From NCBI GenBank assembly GCA_031260775.1, contig JAISKW010000055.1, positions 1-13,789 of the forward strand: 13,789 nt of DNA. Reading direction: 5' to 3'. How positions within the stretch are numbered: the first letter of the stretch is position 1; the number at the start of each line of letters is the position of its first letter. The DNA is from Christensenellaceae bacterium. Its GTDB lineage: Bacteria > Bacillota > Clostridia > Christensenellales > DTU072. A program made the position numbers and the translations under genes. Under the pieces are notes generated by a model. The model did no database searches. It was not told the origin of the DNA and saw only the letters and a program-made list of their open reading frames with translations. This document shows, in pieces, positions 1-7,167 of the stretch.

Positions 1-1685
1 TTTCGGGTTTCCGTTTCGGCTTTAGCGGCACGGACATCGTTTGGGGAAACGGCGGTCTTTTGAGCGGCGTTAAGTATCCCATAGCACAGTTAGACAGTAC
101 CGATAACCCCTATACCGACGGCGAATGGAGTTACGTTATCGTTGACCTTGCGGCAAGTAAAATAATTGAACCGGCGGGCGGCTTTGCCGAAATTATCATT
201 TACTACAGCGGCGCGGGCAAGCTTTATATTGACGAAATCTTCTTTGCGAATGAGCCAAAAGACGAGTTAGATTACTCAAAAGAGGTTATCTTCGACGACT
301 TTAACCGCGAACTTTTGGGCGACGCACCATGGTGGTCGGACGACGGCGGTGTTGCAGTTATCGAGGATAACGCACTTAAACTTCCTATCGTTGAAGATTC
401 GTATTTTTCGGTAGCTTTCGGCAGACCCGATAACAATTATGATGCAGGTTACAAATACATTGTACTTAGCTTAAAGGGCGACGACGAGGCTCTCCAAGCT
501 TTCCGTTTCGGCAATTCCGATACCGGCGAAGCCGTTTGGTTTAAGGACGGCTACACCTCAAACTTAGGATACGGTATTTTCCCTGAAATTTCAGCGGACG
601 AATATCAAGATTATGTTATCGATTTAGCCGCAAGCGGTATTAACCCTGCAATCCAAGCGTTGCGCCTCCACATGGGCGGCGGCATCGGCGGAACGTCTAC
701 GCTTTATATCGACTCAATCAAATTCGTCCCCGCAAAACTGTACGAGGTTGACGCTCTTGCCGCGCCGCACGTATTTGAGGCTGTTGACGGCGGCTATCAA
801 TACGGCGGTTGGGTTGGAATTAACAGTCATACGGTGCAACAAGAGTATCTTGCATTAACGATTGACCCGTTGGATGGGACGGTTGACGTTTCGGGTATCC
901 GTTTTGAATTTAAGCCGTACGGCAGCGAGAGTTTTGCTTTAGTTTGGCTGAACCAAATGCTTGACGATAAGGGTAACCCCATTGACCTTTCGGCAATCGA
1001 AGCCCCGACAACATATCTTATCGACCTTAAAGCGAGCAATATCCCCGACTTCGAGGGCGCACATTTGCACACGAACGGCACGGGCACGGGAAGCTTTGAA
1101 CTTAGCGCAAAGTTTATAGGTTACAGCCCCTTGTACAGCGATATTATCGATAGCATGCCCGTATTCGCTTCGAAAGACGTTACCGCCCCCGGCATCGTTT
1201 GGAATCCGACGCTTGCAATTACCGTAGGCGACGAAGTTACGGTAACCCCCGTTATCAGCGACGATATCTCGGCAATTGCAAACATTGTTGTGACAATCGA
1301 GGTTACCTTAGGCGGTCAAAATGTTACGTTTGCAAACGGTAAATTTACCGCGGCAACCGCCGGCGTTTACACCGTTACGGTAACGGCAACGGACGAATCG
1401 GGCAACCAAACCGAAGTTGTAAAACAATATACCGCAACTGCGGCGGTTGTGCCCGACCCCGACCCGGACACTGACCCTGACCCCGATGCTGACCCCGACC
1501 CCGATGCCGACCCCGACCCCGATGCTGACCCTGACCCCGAAACCACCGCTCCGACCGGCGACGAGCCCGAGGATGACGACGGTTTAGAGACTTGGCAAAT
1601 TACGTTAATTGTTGTCGGCAGCGTATTAGGCGCGGCAACTATCGGCGTAGGTATTTTCCTCGCTATCAAAAAGTTCAAGAAATAA
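1..1685 (+). CDS. Cell-surface protein with carbohydrate-binding-like repeats and C-terminal membrane anchor (5' partial)
   Basis: The reading frame is open from base 3, so the gene starts before the window and 560 residues are visible. A TTG at 60 is an internal Leu codon, not a start. Three related beta-sandwich segments can be aligned by eye: bases 3-245 (FRFGF...IVW...LYIDEIFF), 285-728 (FRFGN...AVW...LYIDSIKF, opened by DDFNRELLGD) and about 768-1124 (IRFEF...LVW...LSAKFIGY). Such jelly-roll domains with a closing YIDxIxF strand are typical of galactose-binding-like carbohydrate modules. An Ig-like domain follows (1179-1448, from VTAPGIVWNP to the DESGN strand). Then come a DPDPDA linker, an acidic TGDEPEDDD stretch, one membrane helix (about 1596-1667) and the basic tail KKFKK. 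I see no LPXTG sortase motif, so anchoring is by the helix. No catalytic domain is visible, and an enzyme could lie upstream of the window. Its place next to a sugar operon suggests glycan binding or degradation outside the cell. Surface location is well supported; ligand and activity are unknown. Confidence 0.85.
   Translation, partial: SGFRFGFSGTDIVWGNGGLLSGVKYPIAQLDSTDNPYTDGEWSYVIVDLAASKIIEPAGGFAEIIIYYSGAGKLYIDEIFFANEPKDELDYSKEVIFDDFNRELLGDAPWWSDDGGVAVIEDNALKLPIVEDSYFSVAFGRPDNNYDAGYKYIVLSLKGDDEALQAFRFGNSDTGEAVWFKDGYTSNLGYGIFPEISADEYQDYVIDLAASGINPAIQALRLHMGGGIGGTSTLYIDSIKFVPAKLYEVDALAAPHVFEAVDGGYQYGGWVGINSHTVQQEYLALTIDPLDGTVDVSGIRFEFKPYGSESFALVWLNQMLDDKGNPIDLSAIEAPTTYLIDLKASNIPDFEGAHLHTNGTGTGSFELSAKFIGYSPLYSDIIDSMPVFASKDVTAPGIVWNPTLAITVGDEVTVTPVISDDISAIANIVVTIEVTLGGQNVTFANGKFTAATAGVYTVTVTATDESGNQTEVVKQYTATAAVVPDPDPDTDPDPDADPDPDADPDPDADPDPETTAPTGDEPEDDDGLETWQITLIVVGSVLGAATIGVGIFLAIKKFKK
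1455..1541 (+). repeat. 18-nt tandem repeat encoding a DPDPDA linker
   Basis: About four and a half copies of an 18-base unit, GACCCCGACCCCGATGCT with synonymous changes, encode DPDPDT, three DPDPDA copies and DPDPE. It forms a stiff, acidic spacer between the Ig-like domain and the membrane helix of the surface protein. Copy number could vary between strains by slippage or recombination, always in frame because the unit is 6 codons. Confidence 0.85.
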
Positions 1686-1703
1686 TAGACGATAGAGTTT
1701 AGT

Positions 1704-1737
1704 AAAAACGCCTCGGGGTAACTTCGGGGCGTTTTTT
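1704..1737 (+). terminator. Rho-independent terminator of the surface-protein gene
   Basis: The stem has ACGCC pairing with GGCGT, extended inward by further G-C and G-U pairs around a short loop. An A tract precedes it and TTTTTT follows at 1732-1737. It lies 18 bases after the stop codon, so it separates the surface protein from the two-component genes. Confidence 0.9.
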
Positions 1738-1758
1738 CTGTTTCTGATTAAGCCCCTA

Positions 1759-1767
1759 TGCTATAAT
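1759..1767 (+). promoter_or_regulatory. Extended -10 promoter of the response regulator, predicted leaderless
   Basis: TG at 1759-1760, one base, then a perfect TATAAT at 1762-1767 form an extended -10 element. No good -35 box is visible 16-18 bases upstream, as expected for extended -10 promoters. Transcription should begin about 6-8 bases after the box (1773-1775), which is on the GTG start at 1774. No ribosome-binding site lies in between. Confidence 0.7.
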
Positions 1768-1773
1768 TTATGC

Positions 1774-2994
1774 GTGGTTAAACTTCTTATTGTCGATGAC
1801 GAATACATAGTCCGCGACGGCTTAACAAGCACCGTAAAATGGGCAAAAATTGGGGTTGAGGTTGTAGGAGAGGCGCAATCCGGCACCGAGGGGCTTGCAA
1901 AGGTTAAGGAACTTTCGCCCGATATTATAATATCCGATGTTAAAATGCCCGGTATGGACGGGCTTGAATTCACCACGGCTTTGCGTGCGCCGGAATACAA
2001 TTTTGACGGCGAAATTATAATGCTGAGCGGCTACAGCGACTTCAATTTTGCACGCCGTTCAATAGACATCGGCGTTTTTGCGTACCTCCTTAAGCCCATA
2101 GACAACGACGAATTGCTTGAAAAGGTTTCAGAAGCCATAACGGCTCTTGAAAAAAAGCGCGCCGAAAAGCGCATTGTGAAAAGTTTTTTCGAGGGTGCGA
2201 ACATTCTGCTGAACAAAATCGTAGACGATATTGTGCGCGGTAAGATTGACGAAGCGGAAATTACCGAAAGGCTGCACGCTTTTAACGAAAAACCTATTTA
2301 CCAAGGCGTTGTGGCGTACGCAAAATTAAACGATACGACAACTCCGCGCGGCGGCGAAATTAACGCGCTTTACTGCAAAATTGCCGCTCTTTTGAAGGAT
2401 GACTTCCGCTTTTTAACGGGAATCACGGCGAACAGTTTCGTTTTGATATGCGAGCAAATAGAGCCGTCAAAACTTAAGGATGTGTTTTATGAGGCTTTGC
2501 GCGAATACGAAAAAGAGCACTCCGCGACGGTTTCGATAGGAATCAGCGACAGTTTTCAGTCCTTGCAAGGTGTCCCCGCGGCGTACGAAAATGCCGCAAT
2601 GCTGCAATCGAAGCCGCTTTTCCGCGCAATCAACACCGTTTCGATGGGCGGCGATTTTATGCCGTATAAAAAGGTAGTATCCGACGCAATCAAAATAATT
2701 TCGGAGGATTATATGAAAAACATCAGCGTTAAAACCACCGCCGACACGCTTTTCTTTTCCGAAAGCCACTTAATGCACGTTTTTAAGGACAATTTAGGCA
2801 AAACATTTAACGAGTGCTTAACCGATTTCCGCATAATGAAAGCCAAAGAATTACTCCTTAACGGGCATTACCGCGTGGGCAAAATTGCCGAACTTGTGGG
2901 TTACCCCGACGTAAAATACTTCGGACAGGTTTTCAAAAAGCATACGGGAATGACCCCCTCCGAGTTCGTTTACGCCGAAAGCTTAAAGTACTAA
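1774..2994 (+). CDS. Response regulator, CheY receiver plus AraC-type DNA-binding domain (YesN-like)
   Basis: This 406-residue transcription regulator is the output half of a two-component system. The receiver (about 1-125) has the acidic pair D8-D9, the phosphoacceptor D55 in ISDVKMPGMDG, S85 in LSGYSD and K107 in LLKP. A middle region (about 140-285) has no motif I can name, as is common in YesN proteins. The AraC-type double helix-turn-helix occupies about 302-400, with the recognisable second half IAELVGYPDVKYFGQVFKKHTGMTPSEF. The GTG start at 1774 is chosen because the protein then opens MVKLLIVDDE, the usual first strand of a receiver; the nearby ATG at 1770 runs straight into a stop. 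There is no Shine-Dalgarno sequence and the -10 box is almost on the start, so the mRNA is probably leaderless. The stop shares one base with the kinase start (TAATG). The likely target is the sugar operon promoter near 5681-5709, by context only. Confidence 0.95.
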   Translation: MVKLLIVDDEYIVRDGLTSTVKWAKIGVEVVGEAQSGTEGLAKVKELSPDIIISDVKMPGMDGLEFTTALRAPEYNFDGEIIMLSGYSDFNFARRSIDIGVFAYLLKPIDNDELLEKVSEAITALEKKRAEKRIVKSFFEGANILLNKIVDDIVRGKIDEAEITERLHAFNEKPIYQGVVAYAKLNDTTTPRGGEINALYCKIAALLKDDFRFLTGITANSFVLICEQIEPSKLKDVFYEALREYEKEHSATVSIGISDSFQSLQGVPAAYENAAMLQSKPLFRAINTVSMGGDFMPYKKVVSDAIKIISEDYMKNISVKTTADTLFFSESHLMHVFKDNLGKTFNECLTDFRIMKAKELLLNGHYRVGKIAELVGYPDVKYFGQVFKKHTGMTPSEFVYAESLKY

Positions 2995-4688
2995 TGCCGA
3001 AGATTTCAAAACTTTCAACAAAACTGACACTTCGCTTTTTGGCGATATTTCTTTCGGTGTTCGTAGTTTTGGGCGGCGTAATTCAAATTGTGGCGGCTGT
3101 CAGCAGCAATAGTTATGTTGAGGGAAATTTTTACTCAAGCCACCGCGAAACGGACGCCGGGCTTGCCTCTCTTTTAGACGAGGCGACCTTTTTATACGCC
3201 GCAATAGTCGCGGAGGATAACCGCGCGGTTCTATCGGAAATTAATAATTCTGCAGTTTCTCAAATTGAACGCGAGGCTATATTTGTGAATTTAATAAACT
3301 CGATGCCTATACTGTCGGAGTACTTTGCAAACATTGTCTTAAGCGGCGAGACGGGCATTTTCTCGTACAAAGAAGGCTTCGATTTGCCCTCGAACAGCTT
3401 TCTGTCGAGGATAGCGGACGGTGAAAACGAGCTTGTAATCGGCGGCATTCACGGCGGTGTAATACAGCTCGGCAAGGCTTTACGGGGTATCAGCGGCGAC
3501 GTTGACGGAGTAATCGTATTCTACTTAAACGAACGGGCATTGAATGACCTTGCAATTGCTACCAAAGACGAGGCGGTTGCATACTCGTTTATTGCAGCCG
3601 ATGACGGTTTGGTTATTTCGCACACGGACGAAAAAATGGTCGGCAGAACCTTTCTATTAAACCAATATCTTGCGAATAAACCGCTGCCGTTCCACGCAAG
3701 AATTAGTTTAGACGGCAAAAGGCGGCTTGTTGTTGCGACGGAGGCAAGTGAGGTAAAGGCGCGTTACGGGCTCCGAATAGTGGTAATAAGCGTACTTGAC
3801 GCGGATATTGTTTACGAAAACTCCACAAGAGCGATGCTCATTCTATCAGGGTTTATGCTCCCAGCAATTATTGTCGGGATACTTGTATCGGTCAGGCGCG
3901 GCAGGAAAATTTCCGCGCCTATCAACGAACTTAATAACAATATTCATGAGTTTATTAAAAATCCGCAAAAGGGTGCGGTTGCGCACGGCGGTGACGAAAT
4001 CGACCAGTTAGGCACAAGCTACGAGGAAATGACCGTCAGGATTTTAGACCTTATTGAAAAACAGCGCGAGGACTTGGAAACTCAACGCAAATTGGAGTTG
4101 GACGCTTTGCAAATACAAATTAATCCGCACATCTTGTACAACACGCTTGACGCTATCGCTTGGATGGCAAAAAAGAGAGAGCAAGCGGATATTGAAAAGT
4201 TATCAATCGGACTTGCGCGGTTTTTTAGGACAAGTCTGCATAAGGGCGATAAATTCGTAACCGTGCATGACGAAATTGAAATTGTAAAAACCTTTATTTC
4301 AATTGACAAAATCCGCTTCCCCGAAAAGTTCACCGTTTCTTATGACATTGACGAAAATATTTTAGATTACTCCACATTGAAGTTAATCGTGCAGCCGATT
4401 GTTGAAAACGCCATTAAGCACGGACTATCGCCTATGGAGAGGATGGGCGAACTGAAAATTTCGGCTTATGCAGACGGGGATGATTTACTTTTTGAAATTC
4501 AAGATAACGGCGTGGGGCTCGATGTAAATGAGCTTTCGAAAAAGAACGAAAGCTTGGTCAGCGGCTACGGTTTGAAAAACGTAAACGAGCGCATCCGTCT
4601 CGAGTACGGCGAGGGCTACGGCGTTACGATTGAATCGGAGTTAGGCAAAGGAACGCTTGCCCGGGTAAGAATTAAAAAACGATATTAG
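2994..4688 (+). CDS. Sensor histidine kinase, YesM type (two TM helices, HAMP, HisKA_YesM, HATPase)
   Basis: This 564-residue membrane sensor kinase is the partner of the preceding regulator. Membrane helices lie at about 13-37 and 280-300 and enclose an extracellular Cache-like sensor of about 240 residues. HAMP follows (about 300-352), then a coiled linker with EKQREDLETQRKLELDALQ. The phosphorylation motif QINPHILYNTL carries the His at 379; I recall Phe as usual in place of the Ile. The ATPase domain has the N box VENAIKHGL (469-477), DNGVGLD (504-510) and SGYGLKNVNERI (523-534). All parts needed for autophosphorylation are present. The start overlaps the regulator stop by one base (TAATG) with no clear ribosome site, so translation is probably coupled by reinitiation. 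The stop codon overlaps the stop of the convergent minus-strand sensor gene. The ligand is not evident; a sugar is likely from the neighbouring transporter. Confidence 0.95.
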   Translation: MPKISKLSTKLTLRFLAIFLSVFVVLGGVIQIVAAVSSNSYVEGNFYSSHRETDAGLASLLDEATFLYAAIVAEDNRAVLSEINNSAVSQIEREAIFVNLINSMPILSEYFANIVLSGETGIFSYKEGFDLPSNSFLSRIADGENELVIGGIHGGVIQLGKALRGISGDVDGVIVFYLNERALNDLAIATKDEAVAYSFIAADDGLVISHTDEKMVGRTFLLNQYLANKPLPFHARISLDGKRRLVVATEASEVKARYGLRIVVISVLDADIVYENSTRAMLILSGFMLPAIIVGILVSVRRGRKISAPINELNNNIHEFIKNPQKGAVAHGGDEIDQLGTSYEEMTVRILDLIEKQREDLETQRKLELDALQIQINPHILYNTLDAIAWMAKKREQADIEKLSIGLARFFRTSLHKGDKFVTVHDEIEIVKTFISIDKIRFPEKFTVSYDIDENILDYSTLKLIVQPIVENAIKHGLSPMERMGELKISAYADGDDLLFEIQDNGVGLDVNELSKKNESLVSGYGLKNVNERIRLEYGEGYGVTIESELGKGTLARVRIKKRY

Positions 4689-5662
4689 GTTACAATGTCG
4701 CCCGAAATTTTACGGGTTAAGGCTTCTAACCGTCCGACGGTTTTTGCGGAGGTTTTGGAGGCGAAAAAGTGCGCGGCCATTAACAGAACGAGCGTTACCG
4801 AAAAAATGATTACGCCGAGTATTGCAACGCTGCGCCGGTATTGCGCGACGGGAAAAAGTAAAACCAATTTTGCAGAACTGATAAATTCTGACGGCGAAAT
4901 CAAAGCACGCCTGTCACGGGAGCGGAAAGGCGAGTTTTGGGAACCTAAATCCTCTAAATAGTGAACATCGGCATCGCTCCCGGGGTATTTGAAATAGCCG
5001 TTTTCGAGGGTAATAAACGCCGTTTGGTTCGTTTTTTCGTAAAGCGCGGCGGGGGCAACGTCGCAAAATAAGTAGCCGTAAAGAGTGCCGTCCCGTATAA
5101 CTTTTACTATTGCAGTAACGATTCCGTTTTCTTGCGAATACGGAATATTGTTGTAAATGCTTGCGATTGCCCGGGTTCTCAGCGAAACGAATGCGGTTTC
5201 CTCCGAGGTTATGAATTCGCTTATACCGGGTACGGCGGTCAGTCTTAAAAGTTCGGGCGCGCCTGAAACGCTCGAGGAGGTGTACACTTCCCCGTCAATC
5301 GTGTAAAACACCGCGCCGTCAATTTTTAGGGAGTACGAGCAAAGGTAATCTAAACGGTGAATTATGTTTACGTCGTTCTTTTCGGTAATTGATTCAAAAA
5401 ACACATCGTTATTCGCCATACTTTTTGCATAAGCGGCGACGGAGTCGATATAAAGATTGCAGTCCTTAACGGCGCGTTCGGTTTCGCGCGCGGCGTTTTG
5501 CGAAAAGGAGCGGAACATATTGTTTGCGATAATATAGAACGACACGGCGGCGACAGTTACTGCTATTAATACCGTGTTGAGCATTATGTTTAAGTATATT
5601 ATCCGCTTGTACTTTTTGTACACATACAGATTGTAGCGTGTTTTGTGCAGTAAAAACAACAT
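4685..5662 (-). CDS. Kinase-less YesM-like membrane sensor protein
   Basis: This 325-residue protein has the front half of a YesM-type kinase only. It has a basic N-terminus with RYNLY, a membrane helix at about 22-47, an extracellular domain of about 230 residues (Cache-like by layout) and a second helix at about 277-299. About 25 residues resembling the first HAMP helix (TSAKTVGRLEALTRKISGD) follow, then it ends. The phosphoacceptor and ATPase regions are absent, and the DNA beyond its stop is the complementary strand of the intact kinase gene, so no frameshifted kinase half is present. The two convergent genes overlap at their stops (4685-4688). The reading frame itself is intact with no internal stop. 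It may be a remnant of a deletion that fused two sensor loci, or a retained signalling partner acting on the intact kinase. The ATG at 5662 has no good ribosome site, and a GTG 13 codons later is possible. It is divergent from the sugar operon, 81 bases away. Confidence 0.8.
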   Translation of the reverse strand: MLFLLHKTRYNLYVYKKYKRIIYLNIMLNTVLIAVTVAAVSFYIIANNMFRSFSQNAARETERAVKDCNLYIDSVAAYAKSMANNDVFFESITEKNDVNIIHRLDYLCSYSLKIDGAVFYTIDGEVYTSSSVSGAPELLRLTAVPGISEFITSEETAFVSLRTRAIASIYNNIPYSQENGIVTAIVKVIRDGTLYGYLFCDVAPAALYEKTNQTAFITLENGYFKYPGSDADVHYLEDLGSQNSPFRSRDRRALISPSEFISSAKLVLLFPVAQYRRSVAILGVIIFSVTLVLLMAAHFFASKTSAKTVGRLEALTRKISGDIVT

Positions 5663-5680
5663 TAAAGCAGATTATTTAGA

Positions 5681-5709
5681 TTGAGCCCCCTTTCGCACAC
5701 GTTTATAAT
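5681..5709 (+). promoter_or_regulatory. Sigma-A type promoter of the sugar phosphorylase operon
   Basis: The -35 TTGAGC (5681-5686), a 17-base spacer and a perfect -10 TATAAT (5704-5709) lie in the divergent gap 5663-5743. Transcription should start near 5716, giving a leader of about 28 bases with AGGAGG at 5734-5739. Three ATT triplets spaced about 10 bases apart (5661, 5671, 5680) flank the -35 box and could be part of an activator site, but this is weak. Confidence 0.75.
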
Positions 5710-5718
5710 TTAAGTATA

Positions 5719-5729
5719 GGAATAATTCC
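5719..5729. promoter_or_regulatory. Short palindrome just after the predicted operon start (possible operator)
   Basis: GGAATAATTCC is a perfect inverted repeat (GGAAT, one central A, ATTCC) lying at about +3 to +13 of the predicted transcript and ahead of the ribosome site. It could be a repressor site or chance. It does not resemble a CcpA cre box. Confidence 0.25.
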
Positions 5730-5743
5730 GTTTAGGAGGCGAA

Positions 5744-7159
5744 ATGAAAAAGAAAATATTGATTTCCGTCGCGTGTACATTGCTGTTGACGATGTGCCTT
5801 GCCGTGTTTGCGGCGTGCAAAAAAAGCGGTGACAAGGTGGTAATAACCGTCGGTATGTGGCCCGAGGCGTCGCAAAAAGCCGACATCGAGGTGTTTAATA
5901 AGTGGAAAGCTTCGTTTGAAGCGGACTATCCCGAGTACGAAATTAAGCCGGCGGCGTACACCTACTCGCCCGATACCGTAACGGCAAAAGCCGAGTCGGG
6001 GCAGCTACCCACGGTTTTCCAAACCTATTTTACCGAGCCGCAAAAGCTCATCACCTCAAAGTACATTGCCGATATTACCGACCTTTTGCACGAATTCGGT
6101 TGGTACGACAAAATGGATACGACTATGCGCGAGGCGGTTACCTCCGACGGCAGAGTGTACGGCATTCCGCGTGACGGCTACGGGTTGGGCTTGTTTTTGA
6201 ACCTTGAAATGTTCTACGAATTAGGCGAAATAGACAAGGGAGCCGACGGGAAATACATTTTGTACGATAATGACGGCGCGCCGCTCTACCCCACAACCTT
6301 TGCCGATGTAAAACGGGTTTCGGAACTCGTCGTTGCCGAATACGAGAATACCTACGGAATGGTAATTCTTTCGGCAAACAAAAACGGCGGCTGGCAGTTT
6401 TCGAATATGGCGTGGAACTTCGGTGCGAGCGCGTTGCAGGTTAACGACGGCGGCAAGTGGAAGTCAGCATTGAACTCCAAAGGCGCGGTTGACGCCTTAA
6501 ATTGGATACTTGATATGCGCCAAAACGACTTAATTTCGAGCGCAAGCTCAAATTCATATATGGATTGGTACAGGAATATCGGCTCAAAAACCGTGGCAAT
6601 GGCGATTGCGGGGAGCGACGCTTTATCCCTGCCCGTAACGAATTACAATTTTAATAAGGACGATATCGCGTTCGTGCCGATGCCGACCGGCGACGGAGTT
6701 TCGCAAAACGCTCTGTACGGCGGCACGCCTTATGTTTTTTCGTCAAAGGCAAGTAAAGAGCAAATTAAGGGCGCGATGCTGTTTTTGAAATATATGGGTC
6801 GCTCTCCCGAGGTTGACGAGGTTTCGACACGTGCAATGGAGGACGGTAACCGTTTAGCGCAAAGTAAAGGTATGCCGATTCTGCCCACAATAAAGCCGTG
6901 GGTCAACGAGGAGTATTTGACCTATGCAAACGCTTTGGAGGCGCAGTTCGTAAATGTGAATATGGACTACTACAAAGACTTCTTTAGCACTATCGGCACT
7001 ATTAAAAAGGCGGAGGAACCGTATTATTGTCAAGAAATGTACGGATATTTGGATAACGCTATTCAGGAGGTCTTGTCACACCCGGCAACGGCTAATCCGC
7101 AAGCACTTTTGACTACGGCAAACGGGCAATTCCAAACTGTTTTGGACAAATTAAAATAG
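5744..7159 (+). CDS. ABC sugar transporter, substrate-binding lipoprotein (family 1)
   Basis: This 471-residue extracellular solute-binding protein is tethered to the outer face of the membrane by lipid. The signal peptide (MKKK, hydrophobic 5-21) ends in a lipobox VFAAC with the lipidated Cys at 25; Phe at -3 is slightly unusual. The mature protein begins KKSGDKVVITVGMWPEAS, the typical first strand of family 1 sugar-binding proteins, and contains PTVFQTYF, YGIPRDGYGLGLFLNLEMF and a late ALYGGTPYVFSSKASK segment usual for the fold. It is rich in Trp and Tyr, suitable for stacking on sugar rings. The start is fixed by AGGAGG four bases upstream of ATG. It is the first gene of the operon, as usual for an importer whose binding protein is needed in excess. 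Specificity cannot be read from sequence; from the GH65 gene downstream I infer an alpha-glucoside, probably a disaccharide. Confidence 0.93.
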   Translation: MKKKILISVACTLLLTMCLAVFAACKKSGDKVVITVGMWPEASQKADIEVFNKWKASFEADYPEYEIKPAAYTYSPDTVTAKAESGQLPTVFQTYFTEPQKLITSKYIADITDLLHEFGWYDKMDTTMREAVTSDGRVYGIPRDGYGLGLFLNLEMFYELGEIDKGADGKYILYDNDGAPLYPTTFADVKRVSELVVAEYENTYGMVILSANKNGGWQFSNMAWNFGASALQVNDGGKWKSALNSKGAVDALNWILDMRQNDLISSASSNSYMDWYRNIGSKTVAMAIAGSDALSLPVTNYNFNKDDIAFVPMPTGDGVSQNALYGGTPYVFSSKASKEQIKGAMLFLKYMGRSPEVDEVSTRAMEDGNRLAQSKGMPILPTIKPWVNEEYLTYANALEAQFVNVNMDYYKDFFSTIGTIKKAEEPYYCQEMYGYLDNAIQEVLSHPATANPQALLTTANGQFQTVLDKLK

Positions 7160-7167
7160 TCTGATTT

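Noticed and set aside
60..62. TTG at 60 as the start of the surface protein
   Set aside because: The frame stays open to the window edge and the preceding residues continue the first repeat module (FRFGF...IVW), so the codon is internal.
1367..1678. Minus-strand frame encoding repeated Gly-Ser
   Set aside because: It is the complement of the DPDPDA-coding repeat in the surface protein; it has no ribosome site and low complexity.
1770..1772. ATG four bases before the GTG as start of the response regulator
   Set aside because: It is out of frame and meets a stop after three codons.
4695..4961. Plus-strand frame just after the kinase gene, considered as a detached kinase fragment
   Set aside because: It lies opposite the sensor gene, shows no kinase motif and has no ribosome site.
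5663..5743. CcpA cre site near the operon promoter
   Set aside because: No sequence close to the cre consensus can be found by eye.
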